A stretch of 64,000 nt of DNA, taken from NCBI RefSeq assembly GCF_008087625.1, contig NZ_CP042997.1:9548001-9612000 (forward strand), written 5' to 3'. Made by a program: the position numbers and the translations under genes. Below, piece after piece: positions 7,603 through 17,581 of the stretch (position 1 is the first letter of the stretch; each line of letters begins with the position of its first letter). The notes beneath the pieces are model-generated. The model did not search any database. It worked only from the letters and a program-made list of their open reading frames with translations, and was not told the origin of the DNA. This DNA comes from Aquisphaera giovannonii. GTDB taxonomy: Bacteria > Planctomycetota > Planctomycetia > Isosphaerales > Isosphaeraceae.

Positions 7603-8574
7603 ATGCAACCCACGCGGGCGGGCTGGACGTTGATCGAGCTGCTGGTGGTCGTCGCGATCATCGGGCTGCTCGTCGGCCTGCTGCTGCCGGCGGTTCAATC
7701 CAGCCGCGAGGCGGCGCGGCGGGCGACCTGCCAGAATCGGATGCGCCAGGTCGCCCTGGGTGTGCTGTCGTTCGAGTCGGCCAATCAGCGCCTGCCTGCG
7801 ATCTACAACGGGACGTTCCTCGCGCGACCGCGGTCGATCCTGGACGAGTTTCACTTCCACTCGTGGCGGACGGCCATCCTGCCGCAGCTCGAGCAGTCCG
7901 CCGCATTCGCCTCGCTCAACCAGTCGCTGGCGGCGACGACTCCGGCGAACCAGACGGCCGTGAACGCGGGGATCGGCGTGTTCGTCTGCCCGTCCACGAG
8001 CAACTACAACCCGACGGTCCCGGGCGTCGCGGTGTGGAACGACGGGCAGATCCCCGTGAAGTACGATCAGACGGCCGCGCGGAGCGACTATGAGCTCATC
8101 GCGGGCGTGAGGATCCCTTCGCCCGTCGCCTCCCCGGTGCTGAGCGACGTCCGCTTCGGCCCCTGGGGCGAGCCGACGTACGGCGCCGGGGGCAGCGTCC
8201 TGCGGGATCGCCGGGCCCGGCTCGCGGACATCACGGACGGCCTCTCGAACACGCTCCTGGCCGGCGAGCGGGCGGGCAGGCCGGATCAGTATGCCCGGGG
8301 CCGGCCGCCCCAGCGTTTCGACCCGCCGAACTGGCGTGGCATGGACCACCACCAGGCGGCCTGGGCCCTCAGCACGCATCTCCCGTGGATCATTTACAAC
8401 AACAACACGCCGGTCAACGAGACCAACGCCACGGGCCTCTACTCATTCCACCCCGGCGGCGCCCACGCCGCGATGGCCGACGGCTCGGTGCGGTTCGCCA
8501 GGGACTCGACCAGCCCCGCCGTCCTGGGCGCCTGGATCACCCGCGCCGGCGGAGAGGTCGCCCAGGGGGATTGA
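7603..8574 (+). CDS. DUF1559 pseudopilin-like protein
   Basis: A 323-residue member of the large planctomycete DUF1559 family. It opens with a type IV prepilin-like N terminus (GWTLIELLVVVAIIGLLVGLLLPAVQSSREAAR), in which one hydrophobic helix of about 20 residues follows the cleavage region. It closes with the signature HPGGAHAAMADGSVRF, of the H-x9-DG type. Such proteins are assumed to be secreted or surface-assembled pilin-like components; their exact role is unknown. The ATG at 7603 puts the prepilin motif at the N terminus, although the frame is open from 7522. Planctomycetes usually carry dozens of paralogues. The gene stands alone here. Confidence 0.9.
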   Translation: MQPTRAGWTLIELLVVVAIIGLLVGLLLPAVQSSREAARRATCQNRMRQVALGVLSFESANQRLPAIYNGTFLARPRSILDEFHFHSWRTAILPQLEQSAAFASLNQSLAATTPANQTAVNAGIGVFVCPSTSNYNPTVPGVAVWNDGQIPVKYDQTAARSDYELIAGVRIPSPVASPVLSDVRFGPWGEPTYGAGGSVLRDRRARLADITDGLSNTLLAGERAGRPDQYARGRPPQRFDPPNWRGMDHHQAAWALSTHLPWIIYNNNTPVNETNATGLYSFHPGGAHAAMADGSVRFARDSTSPAVLGAWITRAGGEVAQGD

Positions 8575-8917
8575 AGGTGATGCCGTCCGTCCGAAAGCCG
8601 GTCGATGCGCCTCGGCGACGGACCTGGGACCGCCTGCTCCCTCCACGGCGGGCCGCGAGGGTCCTCGCGACGTCGCGGACCCGCCTCCGGCCGGCCCGAT
8701 ATCGGCTTGAGCGTGCGACAGCGATCGCCCTGGCCGTCGAGCACGCCGCCGACTTCCTGATCATCGGGCATGACGATCCTCCTGGCGGTGGCTGCCGCGA
8801 TCGGCCTTTTCCTCCGGCTGGCGAGGAAGGATGCCGCCTATGCAGCCCATCTGAGGCGTCGCGACGGGCTGGCGACCATCGCGGAGATCACCGATGGAGG
8901 CGGCGGCCCGAAGGCGA
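8575..8917. other. Intergenic, nothing convincing
   Basis: This is the gap between the DUF1559 gene and the convergent patatin-like gene. A 74-codon frame beginning at 8770 (MTILLAVAAAIGLFLRLARK) would encode a membrane helix, but it has no good ribosome binding site and runs into the patatin coding region. I do not call it. Confidence 0.4.
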
Positions 8918-11900
8918 TCAGCGCCTCAGCAGGGTGGAACGCCAGGCCCCGGGCTCCCTGGGGACGACGCGGCGGAAGTCGAAGCGGGCCATGAAGGCCA
9001 CCCAGGCGTCCCGCTCCAGGTCCCCGCCGCCCTGGTCCTCGACCGTCGGATAGCGGGCCAGGAAGGTCGGGACCTGGGCATTCGCGGCAAGCCCGAGCGC
9101 CGGGTGCAGCTTCGCCGTGAGGGCCTCGCGAACCATCGGCGAGCCCAGCTCGGTGGCGCGGAACCCCCGGCGCATCCAGACGAAGAGCTCGAGCGGCTTG
9201 CCCTGGTGGAGACGCATGCGGCGCCGGTCGAGGCCCGGGAACTCGCCCGACGGATCCTCGAAGGCCGCCGCCAGGATGATCCCGAGGACGTACCGGGGCG
9301 CGATCGGCGGGCATGACGTCGCCCGGGCCGGAGGCCCCTGGACGATCAGCCAGGCGGGGGGCTTCGGGGCGAGCGACTCCGACCGCCGCAGCAGGTCGTC
9401 CAGGCTAGGCGAGCCCGGGACGGCCGACCATTCCCGCGCGAACTCCTCGGAGAGCCGGGCGAGCGACTCGTCCTGGAAGGCCCGGTCGTCGCCGGACGCC
9501 CCGGGGTCGATCGGCACGAGCGACGGCGGGGCCGGGATCATGTGCAGCTCGGCCTCGCAGAAGCGGACGAACTCGGAGCCGAACTCGGGCCGCAGCAGCG
9601 GCCAGAGGGCCTGGACGGACGGCGCATTGGCCCAGCGTCGGAAGACGTTCAGCCGGCCCCGGTTGAGGGGCAGCCTGGAGTTCTTCGCCAGGCCGAGGCT
9701 CAGCCAGGCGTCCTCCATCAGGCCGAGGGCCCGGCCCACGGTGTGCAGCTCCGCGCGGTCGTAGTCCGGCCTCGACGCCTCCGCGGGGGTCGGCGCGGGC
9801 GCCAGCTCCGGGTAGACCTGGCGGCTCAGCCGGGCGAGCGCCGGGTCGCCGGCGAGGTCGCGGCGGAGCTCCGTCCAGGGCCCCGTCGACTCGACGAACG
9901 CCCCGTCGAGCGCCCCGGGGGCGTCGCCCCAGCGGGCCTGGAGCCGCGAGAAGAGGCGCGGGATGTATTCGACGAACGCGCGGCCCTCCTCGTCGCTCGC
10001 GGCGCGGACGGCGTCCTTGAAGACCGACGTCGCGATGTGGTCGCCCAGGCACCGGTAGCACTCGAACTGCTCCTCGTCGAACGACTGGCGGAGGTCCGTC
10101 GGCTGGTAGGGGAAGCGGGTGTCCCGGCGGGCGTAGTACTGGAGGTCCGGCGGCTCGTCCCCCGTCATCGAGGCCTTCACGTAGACGAGCACGCCGGGGA
10201 GCTGGCCCTGGTCGATGTCGTCGTACCGGATGCGGCCGATGGCGACGTGCACGCCCGTCAGCAGCTCCTCTCCGCGGGGCCGCAGGGCGTCGGTGTCGAT
10301 CTGGATGCGGACCCCGAAGTCGATCCGGCAGAGGCGGATCAGGGTCGCCAGGTTGGGGTTCGACGACTCCGCCTCTCCGCCGGCGTCCAGCGCGACGATG
10401 TAGCGGCAGCGGCGGCGGATGAGCTCGTAGACGCCCATGTTCTCGAAGTGGCCGCCGTCGGAGAGGTGGACGTACGGCCCCAGGTCGTCGGTCCCGCCCG
10501 CCAGCTCGGTGACCAGCAGGCCGCCGAACCGGGGGCTGCTCGCCTCCCATTCCTCGGCCCCTCGGGGGTTCTGGATCCACGCCCCGAGCCGGGCGTTGAA
10601 GATGGCCAGCAGCGCCGTGAGCGGGCGCGACTGGTAGTACTGCATGTTCGGGTCCACCGCCGCGCCAGAGACCGACATGGCCCGGCTGAGCGTCAGGTTC
10701 CTCGCCGCGGCCCCCCCCTCGGGGATCTTCACGTACCCCACGGTCTTCGCGCCGCAGTAGAGCGGGGAGAGCAGGAACGACTCCCCCTTGCGGCTCCGCC
10801 AGGCGAGGTCGCGGCCGGCGACGAGGTTCAGCGTCGTGTTGACGAGGAGGTGCGGGCCCCAGTACGTCCTCTCGGTCGGGTCCGCACCCGGGCCCTCGCC
10901 GCCCGGCGTGCGGCCGATCCGCAGGCCGATCAGCGGCAGGTCGTCGTCGGGCGCGAAGCCGGAGACCGGGTTCGGGCTGCGGTCCGGCGGCATGAGCAGG
11001 CCGTCCCGCGTGCTGAGCGACGGCGCCCCGACCGGCTGCGCCGTGTCCCGGGGTTGGCGGCCCCACCGCGGCCTCCAGCGGGAGACCGGCCGCGACGCAC
11101 CGAGGTAGCACCGGGCCAGCCGGTTCGCATACATCGCATTGAGCGAGAACGCATTCACATCAATGAGAAAGAACCCGATTGCCGCCAGCCCCAGGAAGCC
11201 GGCCATCAGGGCCGCGATCGGCCAGCCGGGGGTCATCCGCACCCCGGCCAGGTAGGACTCGAAGGCCGGGAGGTCCGCCGCGCCGGGGACGGCCGGCGGT
11301 TGCGGGTTCAGCAGGACCGCCGCGAGCAGCCCGACCACGCCCCCGAGGCCCACCGCGAAGATCGGCGGGGCGAGCGACGCCAGGCTCGCCACCGTGTCGG
11401 CGGACCCGCCGGCCCGGAGCCTCGGCAGCACGAACTTGCCGGTGAGGACGCCCATCGCCGTGGAGAGGATCCATCCCGACGCCATCGCGGTGCGGGCCCA
11501 CCCGCCCGCGGCCAGGAAGAGCCCCGGCAGGTAGAGCGTCGAGCCCATGACGACGAGCCAGAGGATCGCCGCGATGGCCAGCCTGGCGTCGTAGCGGCTC
11601 CACCATTCCCGCTCGCCCTCCGTCATGGCCCGCCCCGCGATCGCCACCTCCACGATCGTCGAGGCGATGACCACGCCCAGCGCGGCGGGCACGGCGAACG
11701 TCGCCATCAGGTCCGGCCGGTCCATCCGCGCGAAGGCGCGGATCATGCCCAGGACCAGCACGTACAGCAGCCCGCCGCTCGCCCCCGAGATGAACGCCGC
11801 CCGGGCGAACGCCCATTGCGGCCGGCCCCCGCGGGCCCCGATCACCAGCGCCCCGGACGCCATGAACAGCCCCGAGGCCAGCATCACGACGAGGAATGAC

Positions 11901-12979
11901 AGCGGCTGGAGCAGGTCCGCCTGGCCCGCCGCGAGGCCGAGGACGCCGGGGGACGCCGCCCCGGCCGTCGGCGCGGAGAACCAGTCGAAGAGCTCCAGGA
12001 GCAGCCAGCGCGACGAGGCCGTCAGCGCGAACGCCGCGGCCACCGTCGCGGCGAGCGCCACCCAGGACCTCGCGAGCGACCTGCGCAGCCGCCTCCCGGG
12101 GCCGACCCGGAACTCCGGGAGCGCCTCGGCGTTGAGGGACATGGCGACGAACGCGGCGACGACCCCGGCGGCCAGGAAGGCGATCGCCCAGGCGCGGGCC
12201 CGGGCGATCTCCGGCGAGCCGTCCGCGACCGGGTCCGCGGTCAGGAACCGATCCGCGTTCAGGAACTCGAAGAAGAAGACGCCGAGCCGGCCCAGGAGCA
12301 CGGCGAGCATCGCCAGGGGGAACAGGAGCAGGAGGTTGATCGAGACGTTCCGGACCCAGATCATCAGCACCGACCAGAGGTCCGCCGAGAGGAGCCCCGG
12401 GTTGGGGAACAGGTAGCTGCTGAACGAGCGGAGGTGCCGCAGGGGCTGCGGCTCCTCGTCCACGACCGGCCTCGGGTCGCGATCCGGGTCGAAGTACTCC
12501 CGGTCGGCGCGGGCCTGGCCGATCCGGCTGAAGTCGAGCTGCCGCTCGACGTTCTTCACGTCCCCCTCGCGCTTCAGCCAGGCCACCAGCCAGCCCCCGG
12601 CGTAGCCGCCGCCGGAGACCGTGGAGAGGTAGTCGAAGCGGCCGAGGAGCCCGAGGTTCGCCAGCCCCTGGAGGAATCCGACCGCGAACGTGCCGCTGCG
12701 GATCCCGCCGCCGGAGATCGCCAGCCCCGTGACGTGCAGGTCCAGCATCGCCACCCGCGCGGCCATCAGCGCCGCGTCGGCGTCGGGAGCGTTCGCCGCG
12801 TCGCGACGCGCGGCCTCGAGCCTCCCCATGGCGTCGGGGTCGCCCGGCAGCGGCACCGATTCCTGCAAGAGGTCGCCGCCCGCGTCGCGCCCGCGGGGCG
12901 GGTGCTCACGCCGCTTCAGGATCAGCTCCAGCTCGTCCAGGATCATGGACGCCGAGGAGTCCGGCGGGACGCTCTCCAT
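8918..12979 (-). CDS. Large membrane-spanning patatin-like phospholipase
   Basis: A 1353-residue protein. Residues 84-130 hold the patatin N-terminal core: the oxyanion loop GGGIRSG (90-96) and the nucleophile serine S122 in STVSGGGYAGG. The catalytic aspartate is D841 in the DGG motif (SDGGHFENMG). Between these halves lies an insert of about 500 residues with many hydrophobic segments, probably 8-10 transmembrane helices, starting near SVLMIWVRNVSINLLLLFPLAM. The hydrolase is therefore split around a membrane domain. The C-terminal 400 residues are of unknown function. Expected role is lipid acyl hydrolysis at the membrane. The start at 12979 follows GGAGGGAGAG; an upstream extension to 13345 is open but Arg-rich and unlikely. 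It is divergent from the beta-lactamase-like gene. Confidence 0.85.
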   Translation of the reverse strand: MESVPPDSSASMILDELELILKRREHPPRGRDAGGDLLQESVPLPGDPDAMGRLEAARRDAANAPDADAALMAARVAMLDLHVTGLAISGGGIRSGTFAVGFLQGLANLGLLGRFDYLSTVSGGGYAGGWLVAWLKREGDVKNVERQLDFSRIGQARADREYFDPDRDPRPVVDEEPQPLRHLRSFSSYLFPNPGLLSADLWSVLMIWVRNVSINLLLLFPLAMLAVLLGRLGVFFFEFLNADRFLTADPVADGSPEIARARAWAIAFLAAGVVAAFVAMSLNAEALPEFRVGPGRRLRRSLARSWVALAATVAAAFALTASSRWLLLELFDWFSAPTAGAASPGVLGLAAGQADLLQPLSFLVVMLASGLFMASGALVIGARGGRPQWAFARAAFISGASGGLLYVLVLGMIRAFARMDRPDLMATFAVPAALGVVIASTIVEVAIAGRAMTEGEREWWSRYDARLAIAAILWLVVMGSTLYLPGLFLAAGGWARTAMASGWILSTAMGVLTGKFVLPRLRAGGSADTVASLASLAPPIFAVGLGGVVGLLAAVLLNPQPPAVPGAADLPAFESYLAGVRMTPGWPIAALMAGFLGLAAIGFFLIDVNAFSLNAMYANRLARCYLGASRPVSRWRPRWGRQPRDTAQPVGAPSLSTRDGLLMPPDRSPNPVSGFAPDDDLPLIGLRIGRTPGGEGPGADPTERTYWGPHLLVNTTLNLVAGRDLAWRSRKGESFLLSPLYCGAKTVGYVKIPEGGAAARNLTLSRAMSVSGAAVDPNMQYYQSRPLTALLAIFNARLGAWIQNPRGAEEWEASSPRFGGLLVTELAGGTDDLGPYVHLSDGGHFENMGVYELIRRRCRYIVALDAGGEAESSNPNLATLIRLCRIDFGVRIQIDTDALRPRGEELLTGVHVAIGRIRYDDIDQGQLPGVLVYVKASMTGDEPPDLQYYARRDTRFPYQPTDLRQSFDEEQFECYRCLGDHIATSVFKDAVRAASDEEGRAFVEYIPRLFSRLQARWGDAPGALDGAFVESTGPWTELRRDLAGDPALARLSRQVYPELAPAPTPAEASRPDYDRAELHTVGRALGLMEDAWLSLGLAKNSRLPLNRGRLNVFRRWANAPSVQALWPLLRPEFGSEFVRFCEAELHMIPAPPSLVPIDPGASGDDRAFQDESLARLSEEFAREWSAVPGSPSLDDLLRRSESLAPKPPAWLIVQGPPARATSCPPIAPRYVLGIILAAAFEDPSGEFPGLDRRRMRLHQGKPLELFVWMRRGFRATELGSPMVREALTAKLHPALGLAANAQVPTFLARYPTVEDQGGGDLERDAWVAFMARFDFRRVVPREPGAWRSTLLRR

Positions 12980-13209
12980 CGTCTCTCCCTCCGCTCGTCG
13001 ATGCCGCGGGCTCGCCCCCCGGCGTCTCTTCATCCGCTTCCGGCCGCCGCACCCGAAGGGCGCCGCCGTAACCCTTCCCGCCGGCCCGCCATCCGGGCCG
13101 AATATTCCGGGCCCCGGCCCGAATAGGACTGACCGGGCCGCGCCGGCGATCACCCGATCCCGCGCCGCGGCGGACCGCCCCCCCTGCCCCTCCGACTCCG
13201 GGACCCGCG

Positions 13210-14688
13210 ATGACCAGACTCTCGAGGGCCGCCTTCGCGGCCTGCCTCGCCGCCTCCGCCCTGTCCGCCACCGCCTCGCCCCGATCCTCGCACGCCCTGG
13301 CGGGGGAGGCCAGGCCCCGGCCCGGCGACTCCTCCTCGCCCGCATCGCCGGCCTTCAACCCGGCCGTCATCGACGCCTTCGTGAAGGAGGCCATGGCGAA
13401 GCGGCACGTCCCGGGCGCCTCGGTCGCGGTCGTGCGGGACGGCAAGATCCTCCTGGCGAGGGGCTACGGCCTGGCGAACCTGGAGCTGGGCGTCCCCGCC
13501 GCGGCGGACACGGTCTACCAGCTCGCCTCGGTCACCAAGACCTTCACCGCCACCGCGGTGATGATGCTCGTCAAGGATGGCAAGGTCGGCCTGGACGACC
13601 GGATCGTCGATCGCCTCCCGGGCCTGCCCGCGGCCTGGAAGGACGTGACCGTCCGCCACCTGCTCACGCACACCTCGGGCATCAAGAGCTACACCTCGAC
13701 GAAGGACTTCGAGAAGCAGATGCGGAGGGACTTCACCCGACGGGAGATCCTGGACCTCGTCGCGAAGGAGCCGCTCGAGTTCGCGCCCGGGGAGAAATGG
13801 GACTATTGCAACACGGGGTATTTCCTCCTCGGGATGCTCATCGAGAAGGCTGCCAGCAAGCCCTACGCCGAGTTCATGGCCGAGCGGGTCTTCGGCCCGC
13901 TGGGCATGTCGCGCACGAGGACGAATGACCTGCGGGCCGTCATCCCGGGCCGCGCGCAGGGCTACGAGTGGGACGGCAAGGCGTTCCGGAACGGCGAGTA
14001 CGTCAGCCCGACCCAGCCCTTCGCCGCGGGCATGCTCGTCTCGACCGTGGACGACCTCGTGAAGTGGGACGCCGCCCTCCGCGACCATACCCTTCTGGAC
14101 GCGGCGACCCTGGAGGCGATGTGGCAGCCGGCGCCGCTGCCGAAGGGCGGCAAGGCCCAGTACGGATTCGGCTGGGGGGTCTCCAGGGTGAACGGCCATC
14201 GTCGGATCTCGCACGGGGGCGGCATCTCGGGGTTCTCCACCGAGCTCATGCGGTTCCCCGACGACGGGCTCACCGTGATCGTCCTGACGAACGCCGAGGG
14301 CGGCGCGGCGGGCCCGATCGCCGCGGGGATCGCCGGCCGCGTCCTGCCGGCCCTCGCGGAGAAGCCCGCCGAGCCGATCGTCGACAACGACGCACCGACG
14401 ACCGGCCGCCTCCGGAAGCTCTTCGAAGGAGCCCTCAAGGGCGAGCTCGACCCGGAGCCATTCACCGAGCAGGCCCGGGAACTGCTGGTCCCCCGGATCC
14501 GGGAGGACAAGGACCGCCTCGCCTCGATGGGCGCCGTGAAGTCGTTCCGGCTCGTGGAGCGTACGGAGAAGGACGGCGCGCTGCTGCTGCGATACCGGGT
14601 GGACCTCGAGAACGCCAAGGTCCGGCTCCTCTTCGCCCTCGACAAGGCCGGCAAGATCCAGGGCATCGGCCTCCAGCCCGAGGACTGA
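13210..14688 (+). CDS. Exported class C beta-lactamase-like serine hydrolase
   Basis: A 492-residue protein with an N-terminal signal peptide (about residues 1-30) followed by the Beta-lactamase (class C/AmpC, D-alanyl-D-alanine carboxypeptidase) domain. The three active-site elements are visible: S107-V-T-K110, Y199-C-N201 and H335-G-G, the last replacing the KTG triad as is common in this esterase/peptidase group. The C-terminal 110 residues after the catalytic domain are a DUF3471-like extension. The substrate could be a peptide, an ester or a peptidoglycan-type D-Ala compound; antibiotic resistance should not be assumed. It acts outside the cytoplasm. No operon partner. Confidence 0.88.
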   Translation: MTRLSRAAFAACLAASALSATASPRSSHALAGEARPRPGDSSSPASPAFNPAVIDAFVKEAMAKRHVPGASVAVVRDGKILLARGYGLANLELGVPAAADTVYQLASVTKTFTATAVMMLVKDGKVGLDDRIVDRLPGLPAAWKDVTVRHLLTHTSGIKSYTSTKDFEKQMRRDFTRREILDLVAKEPLEFAPGEKWDYCNTGYFLLGMLIEKAASKPYAEFMAERVFGPLGMSRTRTNDLRAVIPGRAQGYEWDGKAFRNGEYVSPTQPFAAGMLVSTVDDLVKWDAALRDHTLLDAATLEAMWQPAPLPKGGKAQYGFGWGVSRVNGHRRISHGGGISGFSTELMRFPDDGLTVIVLTNAEGGAAGPIAAGIAGRVLPALAEKPAEPIVDNDAPTTGRLRKLFEGALKGELDPEPFTEQARELLVPRIREDKDRLASMGAVKSFRLVERTEKDGALLLRYRVDLENAKVRLLFALDKAGKIQGIGLQPED

Positions 14689-14875
14689 CGCGTCGGCACG
14701 GGGAGTCGCCGGGAGGGCCCGCCCCGACCAGGATCGGTCGCGACCGCGCCGGGCCTGACGCACGAGCATCGGGCCCCGGCCACTGCCCTGTCCATCGGCC
14801 GCGGAGCCGGAGGGGCCCCGTGGGAGCCGGCTCCGCCCGGCGACCGCGCGAGCCTTGGTCCCCGCGGACGCCCCG

Positions 14876-15625
14876 TCACCGCCGCCCCTTCGCCGAGGCC
14901 GCCGGCGCCCGGCCCGGCGCCTTCGGCCTCCCCCAGACGGCCTCGAGGACGCGGAAGCCCTCGGGGTCGTGCGCCTTCAGCTCGTCGCGGACGAACGGGT
15001 AGAAGTCGTTGCGGGAGAAGTAGGCCTCGGTGATCTCCGCGAAGTACTCCCGCTCGTTCGTCGCCGCGTACGCCCGCTTCCTGCCGCCGGGCCCGTATTC
15101 CACCGAGTCGTACAGCTTCTTCCCCATCGCGTGCCGGTACGCGGCCGAGATGCGGCGGTCCTCGGCGCCCAGGACGCGGAAGTCGTAGGCGTGCGCCAGC
15201 TCGTGGAGGATCATGCAGGGCTGGACGTCCCGCGACCACTCGACGAAGTGGCGGAGGTTGGAGACCTCCACGCAGCCGGCCTTGTCCGGGTTGCGTCCGT
15301 GTTCCACGAGCCACTCCCGCGACGGGTGGAAGACGCAGCCCCCCGCCGGGTCCACGTCCCAGTCCACCCAGATGGTGACCCTCCGCAGCGCCTCCAGCGG
15401 CCCGGCTGGCATCACGCGGTTGACCTCCTCGATCTGCCGCTCCACCTCCTTCAGCCCGGCCGCCGCCTCGTCGGGGTGCTCGCTCAACGCCTTGCCGACG
15501 AGGACCTTGAATCCGCCGATCGTCCTCGCCTCGTACGACGAGGTGGGCGGGTCCTGGCCACCGAACGCCGGCCCGATCATCGTCGCGGTCATGAGGGTGA
15601 GGAAGCGGAAAGCAGGGCGGATCAT
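14876..15625 (-). CDS. Exported HExxH metallopeptidase-like protein
   Basis: A 249-residue protein with a signal-like N terminus (MIRPAFRFLTLMTATMIGPA) and the zinc-binding motif HELAHAYD at 141-148. The later segment TNEREYFAEITEAYFSRNDFYPF could supply the third zinc ligand (a Glu), as in gluzincin-type peptidases. Six cysteines or fewer, no other domain. It is probably a secreted zinc peptidase, or a protein of similar fold; family assignment is by motif only. The start is uncertain: ATGs at 15634 and 15655 are in frame, and none has a strong ribosome binding site. It is divergent from the zinc-ribbon gene at 15829. Confidence 0.7.
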   Translation of the reverse strand: MIRPAFRFLTLMTATMIGPAFGGQDPPTSSYEARTIGGFKVLVGKALSEHPDEAAAGLKEVERQIEEVNRVMPAGPLEALRRVTIWVDWDVDPAGGCVFHPSREWLVEHGRNPDKAGCVEVSNLRHFVEWSRDVQPCMILHELAHAYDFRVLGAEDRRISAAYRHAMGKKLYDSVEYGPGGRKRAYAATNEREYFAEITEAYFSRNDFYPFVRDELKAHDPEGFRVLEAVWGRPKAPGRAPAASAKGRR

Positions 15626-15828
15626 GGGGCTCATCCCGTGGAGCGTCGCGGTCATGGGGCCGGCCGCATCGGCGCCCGATTGCGGCCCCCCCGTCCGAGT
15701 GGACCATACCGACGGTCGCATGGGAACCCGCGACGACCGCTTACCCCACGCGGGTCGCGCCCTTATCATGGGGAAGGGGAGCCTCTGGTTGAAGCAGCGG
15801 GACACCGGCGTCCCGGGGAGCATCACCG

Positions 15829-16086
15829 ATGCCACGATCCACGACTCCGCAGAAACCCCACGTCTGCCCCAGGTGCGGTTCCAGGAAGCTGGCGACGATC
15901 CTCTGGGGCCTGCCGGCCTTCGACGACGAGTTGGAGCGGCGGCTCGACGCCGGCGAGGTCGTCCTGGGCGGCTGCTGCGTGACCGACGACGACCCGGTCT
16001 GGGAATGCACCGAGTGCGGCTGGCAAGCCGGAAAGCGCGGCAAGGCCGGGGGCACCGGCGACGAAGGCCACGGCCCGGAATCCTGA
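15829..16086 (+). CDS. Small zinc-ribbon protein
   Basis: An 85-residue cytoplasmic protein with CPRCGS near the N terminus and CTECGW near residue 65, giving a four-cysteine zinc ribbon, plus a conserved central stretch ILWGLPAFDDELERRLDAGEVVLGGCC. The same layout, with a GLP segment and GGC between two CxxC pairs, is found in many bacteria as an uncharacterised small protein. The function is unknown. It starts at an ATG 8 bp after GGGGAG. The neighbours are unrelated. Confidence 0.75.
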   Translation: MPRSTTPQKPHVCPRCGSRKLATILWGLPAFDDELERRLDAGEVVLGGCCVTDDDPVWECTECGWQAGKRGKAGGTGDEGHGPES

Positions 16087-16303
16087 TGCGGCCCCGCCGG
16101 TGCGTGCCGACGCCGGCCGCCGGGGCGCCCTTCGATCGCGTGGCGAACGCCAGCATGCCCCGTGAGAGCCGGCTCCGTCCGGCGACCGGCCGGGCCGGGT
16201 CTCGCGGGCATATCCCATCCCCCGCCTTCCGGAAAAATGAGGGAAGGATTCCCCGGGCCCGTGCATACTCACGTCGGTAGACCGATGCGGGGAGGCCAGG
16301 CTC

Positions 16304-17581
16304 ATGAGCGAGGGAGAACCGACCGGCGCGCTCCGCGGCATCCGGACGCTGCTGAACGGCGGGATGCTGGGCGAGCTGACCGACGCGCAGCTGCTGGAAC
16401 GGTTCGCGGGCCGGGACCGCCGCTCGGGGGAGGATGCGTTCACCCTCCTCCTCGAGCGGCACGGGCCCATGGTCTGGGGCGTCTGCCGCCGCATGCTGGC
16501 CGACCGGGACGCCGCGGCCGACGCGTTCCAGGCGACGTTCCTGGTGCTCGTCCGGCGGGCCCGGGCCGTCCGGGTCGAGGACTCGCTCGGCCCGTGGCTC
16601 TACGGCGTCAGCCGCCGCGTCGCCGCACGGGCGAGGGCGACCTCCCTGCGCCGGGGGGCGAGGGAGGCCGGCGGGGTCGAGGCCGCGGCGACGCCGGCCC
16701 CCGATCCGGACCTGGGCGAGCGGCTCGCGATCCTCGACGAGGAGATCGGCCGCCTGCCCGGGTCCCAGCGCGCGGCGGTCGTGCTCTGCGACCTGGAGGG
16801 CCTGCCCCACGAGGAGGCGGCCCGCCGGCTCGGCTGCCCGGTCGGCACGGTCGAGAGCCGCCTCTCCCGCGGCCGGCGCCGGCTCCGCGACCGCCTGGTC
16901 CGGCGCGGGCTCGCCCCGGCCGCCGCCGCGATATGGGCCGAGGCCGCCCGCGACGCCTCGGCCTCGATGCCCGCGGCGATCACCGCGCAGACCGCCCGGC
17001 TCGTGACGAGCCCTCCCGCGCCCGGCATCGTGCCGGCCGCGATCACCACCCTTGCCGAAGGAGCGATCCGGATGATGTGGCTTGCCAGGCTGAAACCGCT
17101 GTTCGCCGCCTCGGCGGCACTCCTCGTCGCCACCGTCGGCGTGGCCGTCCACGGCCGCCAGCAGCCCGGGCCCGGAGAGGTCGAGAAGCCGGCCCAGGTT
17201 GCTGTTCCCCCGGGGGGCGGCGCGGGCGGCGCCGTGGCGGCGGACCTCGCGGCCGACCGCGCCATCGCCAGGAAGCAGCTCGCCCTCATCGACGAGGCCC
17301 TGGCCACCCTGCACCAGTTGGCCCAGCGGGCCCGGGTCAGCCTCTCCGACCCGTCCTTCTCCGCGTGGGCCCGGCGGAAGCTGGAGGCGCTGCATCGGGC
17401 GGGCGCCGGCAAGGCCGAGATCGTCGCGTCGCTGGAGAAATACATCGAGACCCTGAAGCAGGAGGAGGCGATCGCCGAGACGATGGTCCAATCCGCCCGC
17501 GCCACCCGGCTCGACGTCCTCGAAGTCCAGTATCGCCGCATGGAGGCCGACATCTGGCTGAACGAGGAGAAGGCCCGCTGA
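16304..17581 (+). CDS. ECF RNA polymerase sigma factor with C-terminal membrane anchor
   Basis: A 425-residue sigma factor. Region 2 lies at about 44-112 (AFTLLLERHGPMVWGVCRRML, then DAFQATFLVLVRRA) and region 4 at about 140-200, with the recognition helix in HEEAARRLGCPVGTVESRLSRGRRRLRDRL. Unlike ordinary ECF factors it continues for 220 residues: an Ala-rich linker, one transmembrane helix at about 264-283, and an extracytoplasmic helical tail. This layout is recognised as a planctomycete group, often called ECF01-Gob, in which the anchor may replace a separate anti-sigma factor. No anti-sigma gene adjoins it. It starts after GGGGAGG at 16304. Confidence 0.88.
   Translation: MSEGEPTGALRGIRTLLNGGMLGELTDAQLLERFAGRDRRSGEDAFTLLLERHGPMVWGVCRRMLADRDAAADAFQATFLVLVRRARAVRVEDSLGPWLYGVSRRVAARARATSLRRGAREAGGVEAAATPAPDPDLGERLAILDEEIGRLPGSQRAAVVLCDLEGLPHEEAARRLGCPVGTVESRLSRGRRRLRDRLVRRGLAPAAAAIWAEAARDASASMPAAITAQTARLVTSPPAPGIVPAAITTLAEGAIRMMWLARLKPLFAASAALLVATVGVAVHGRQQPGPGEVEKPAQVAVPPGGGAGGAVAADLAADRAIARKQLALIDEALATLHQLAQRARVSLSDPSFSAWARRKLEALHRAGAGKAEIVASLEKYIETLKQEEAIAETMVQSARATRLDVLEVQYRRMEADIWLNEEKAR

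Noticed and set aside
8770-8994. A small membrane protein gene.
   Set aside because: No ribosome binding site, no homologue recognised, and it overlaps the end of the patatin gene by about 77 bp.
13210-14688. Antibiotic-resistance beta-lactamase.
   Set aside because: The KTG triad is replaced by HGG and the protein has an extra C-terminal region, a pattern more typical of esterase/peptidase relatives. The fold assignment stands, resistance does not follow.
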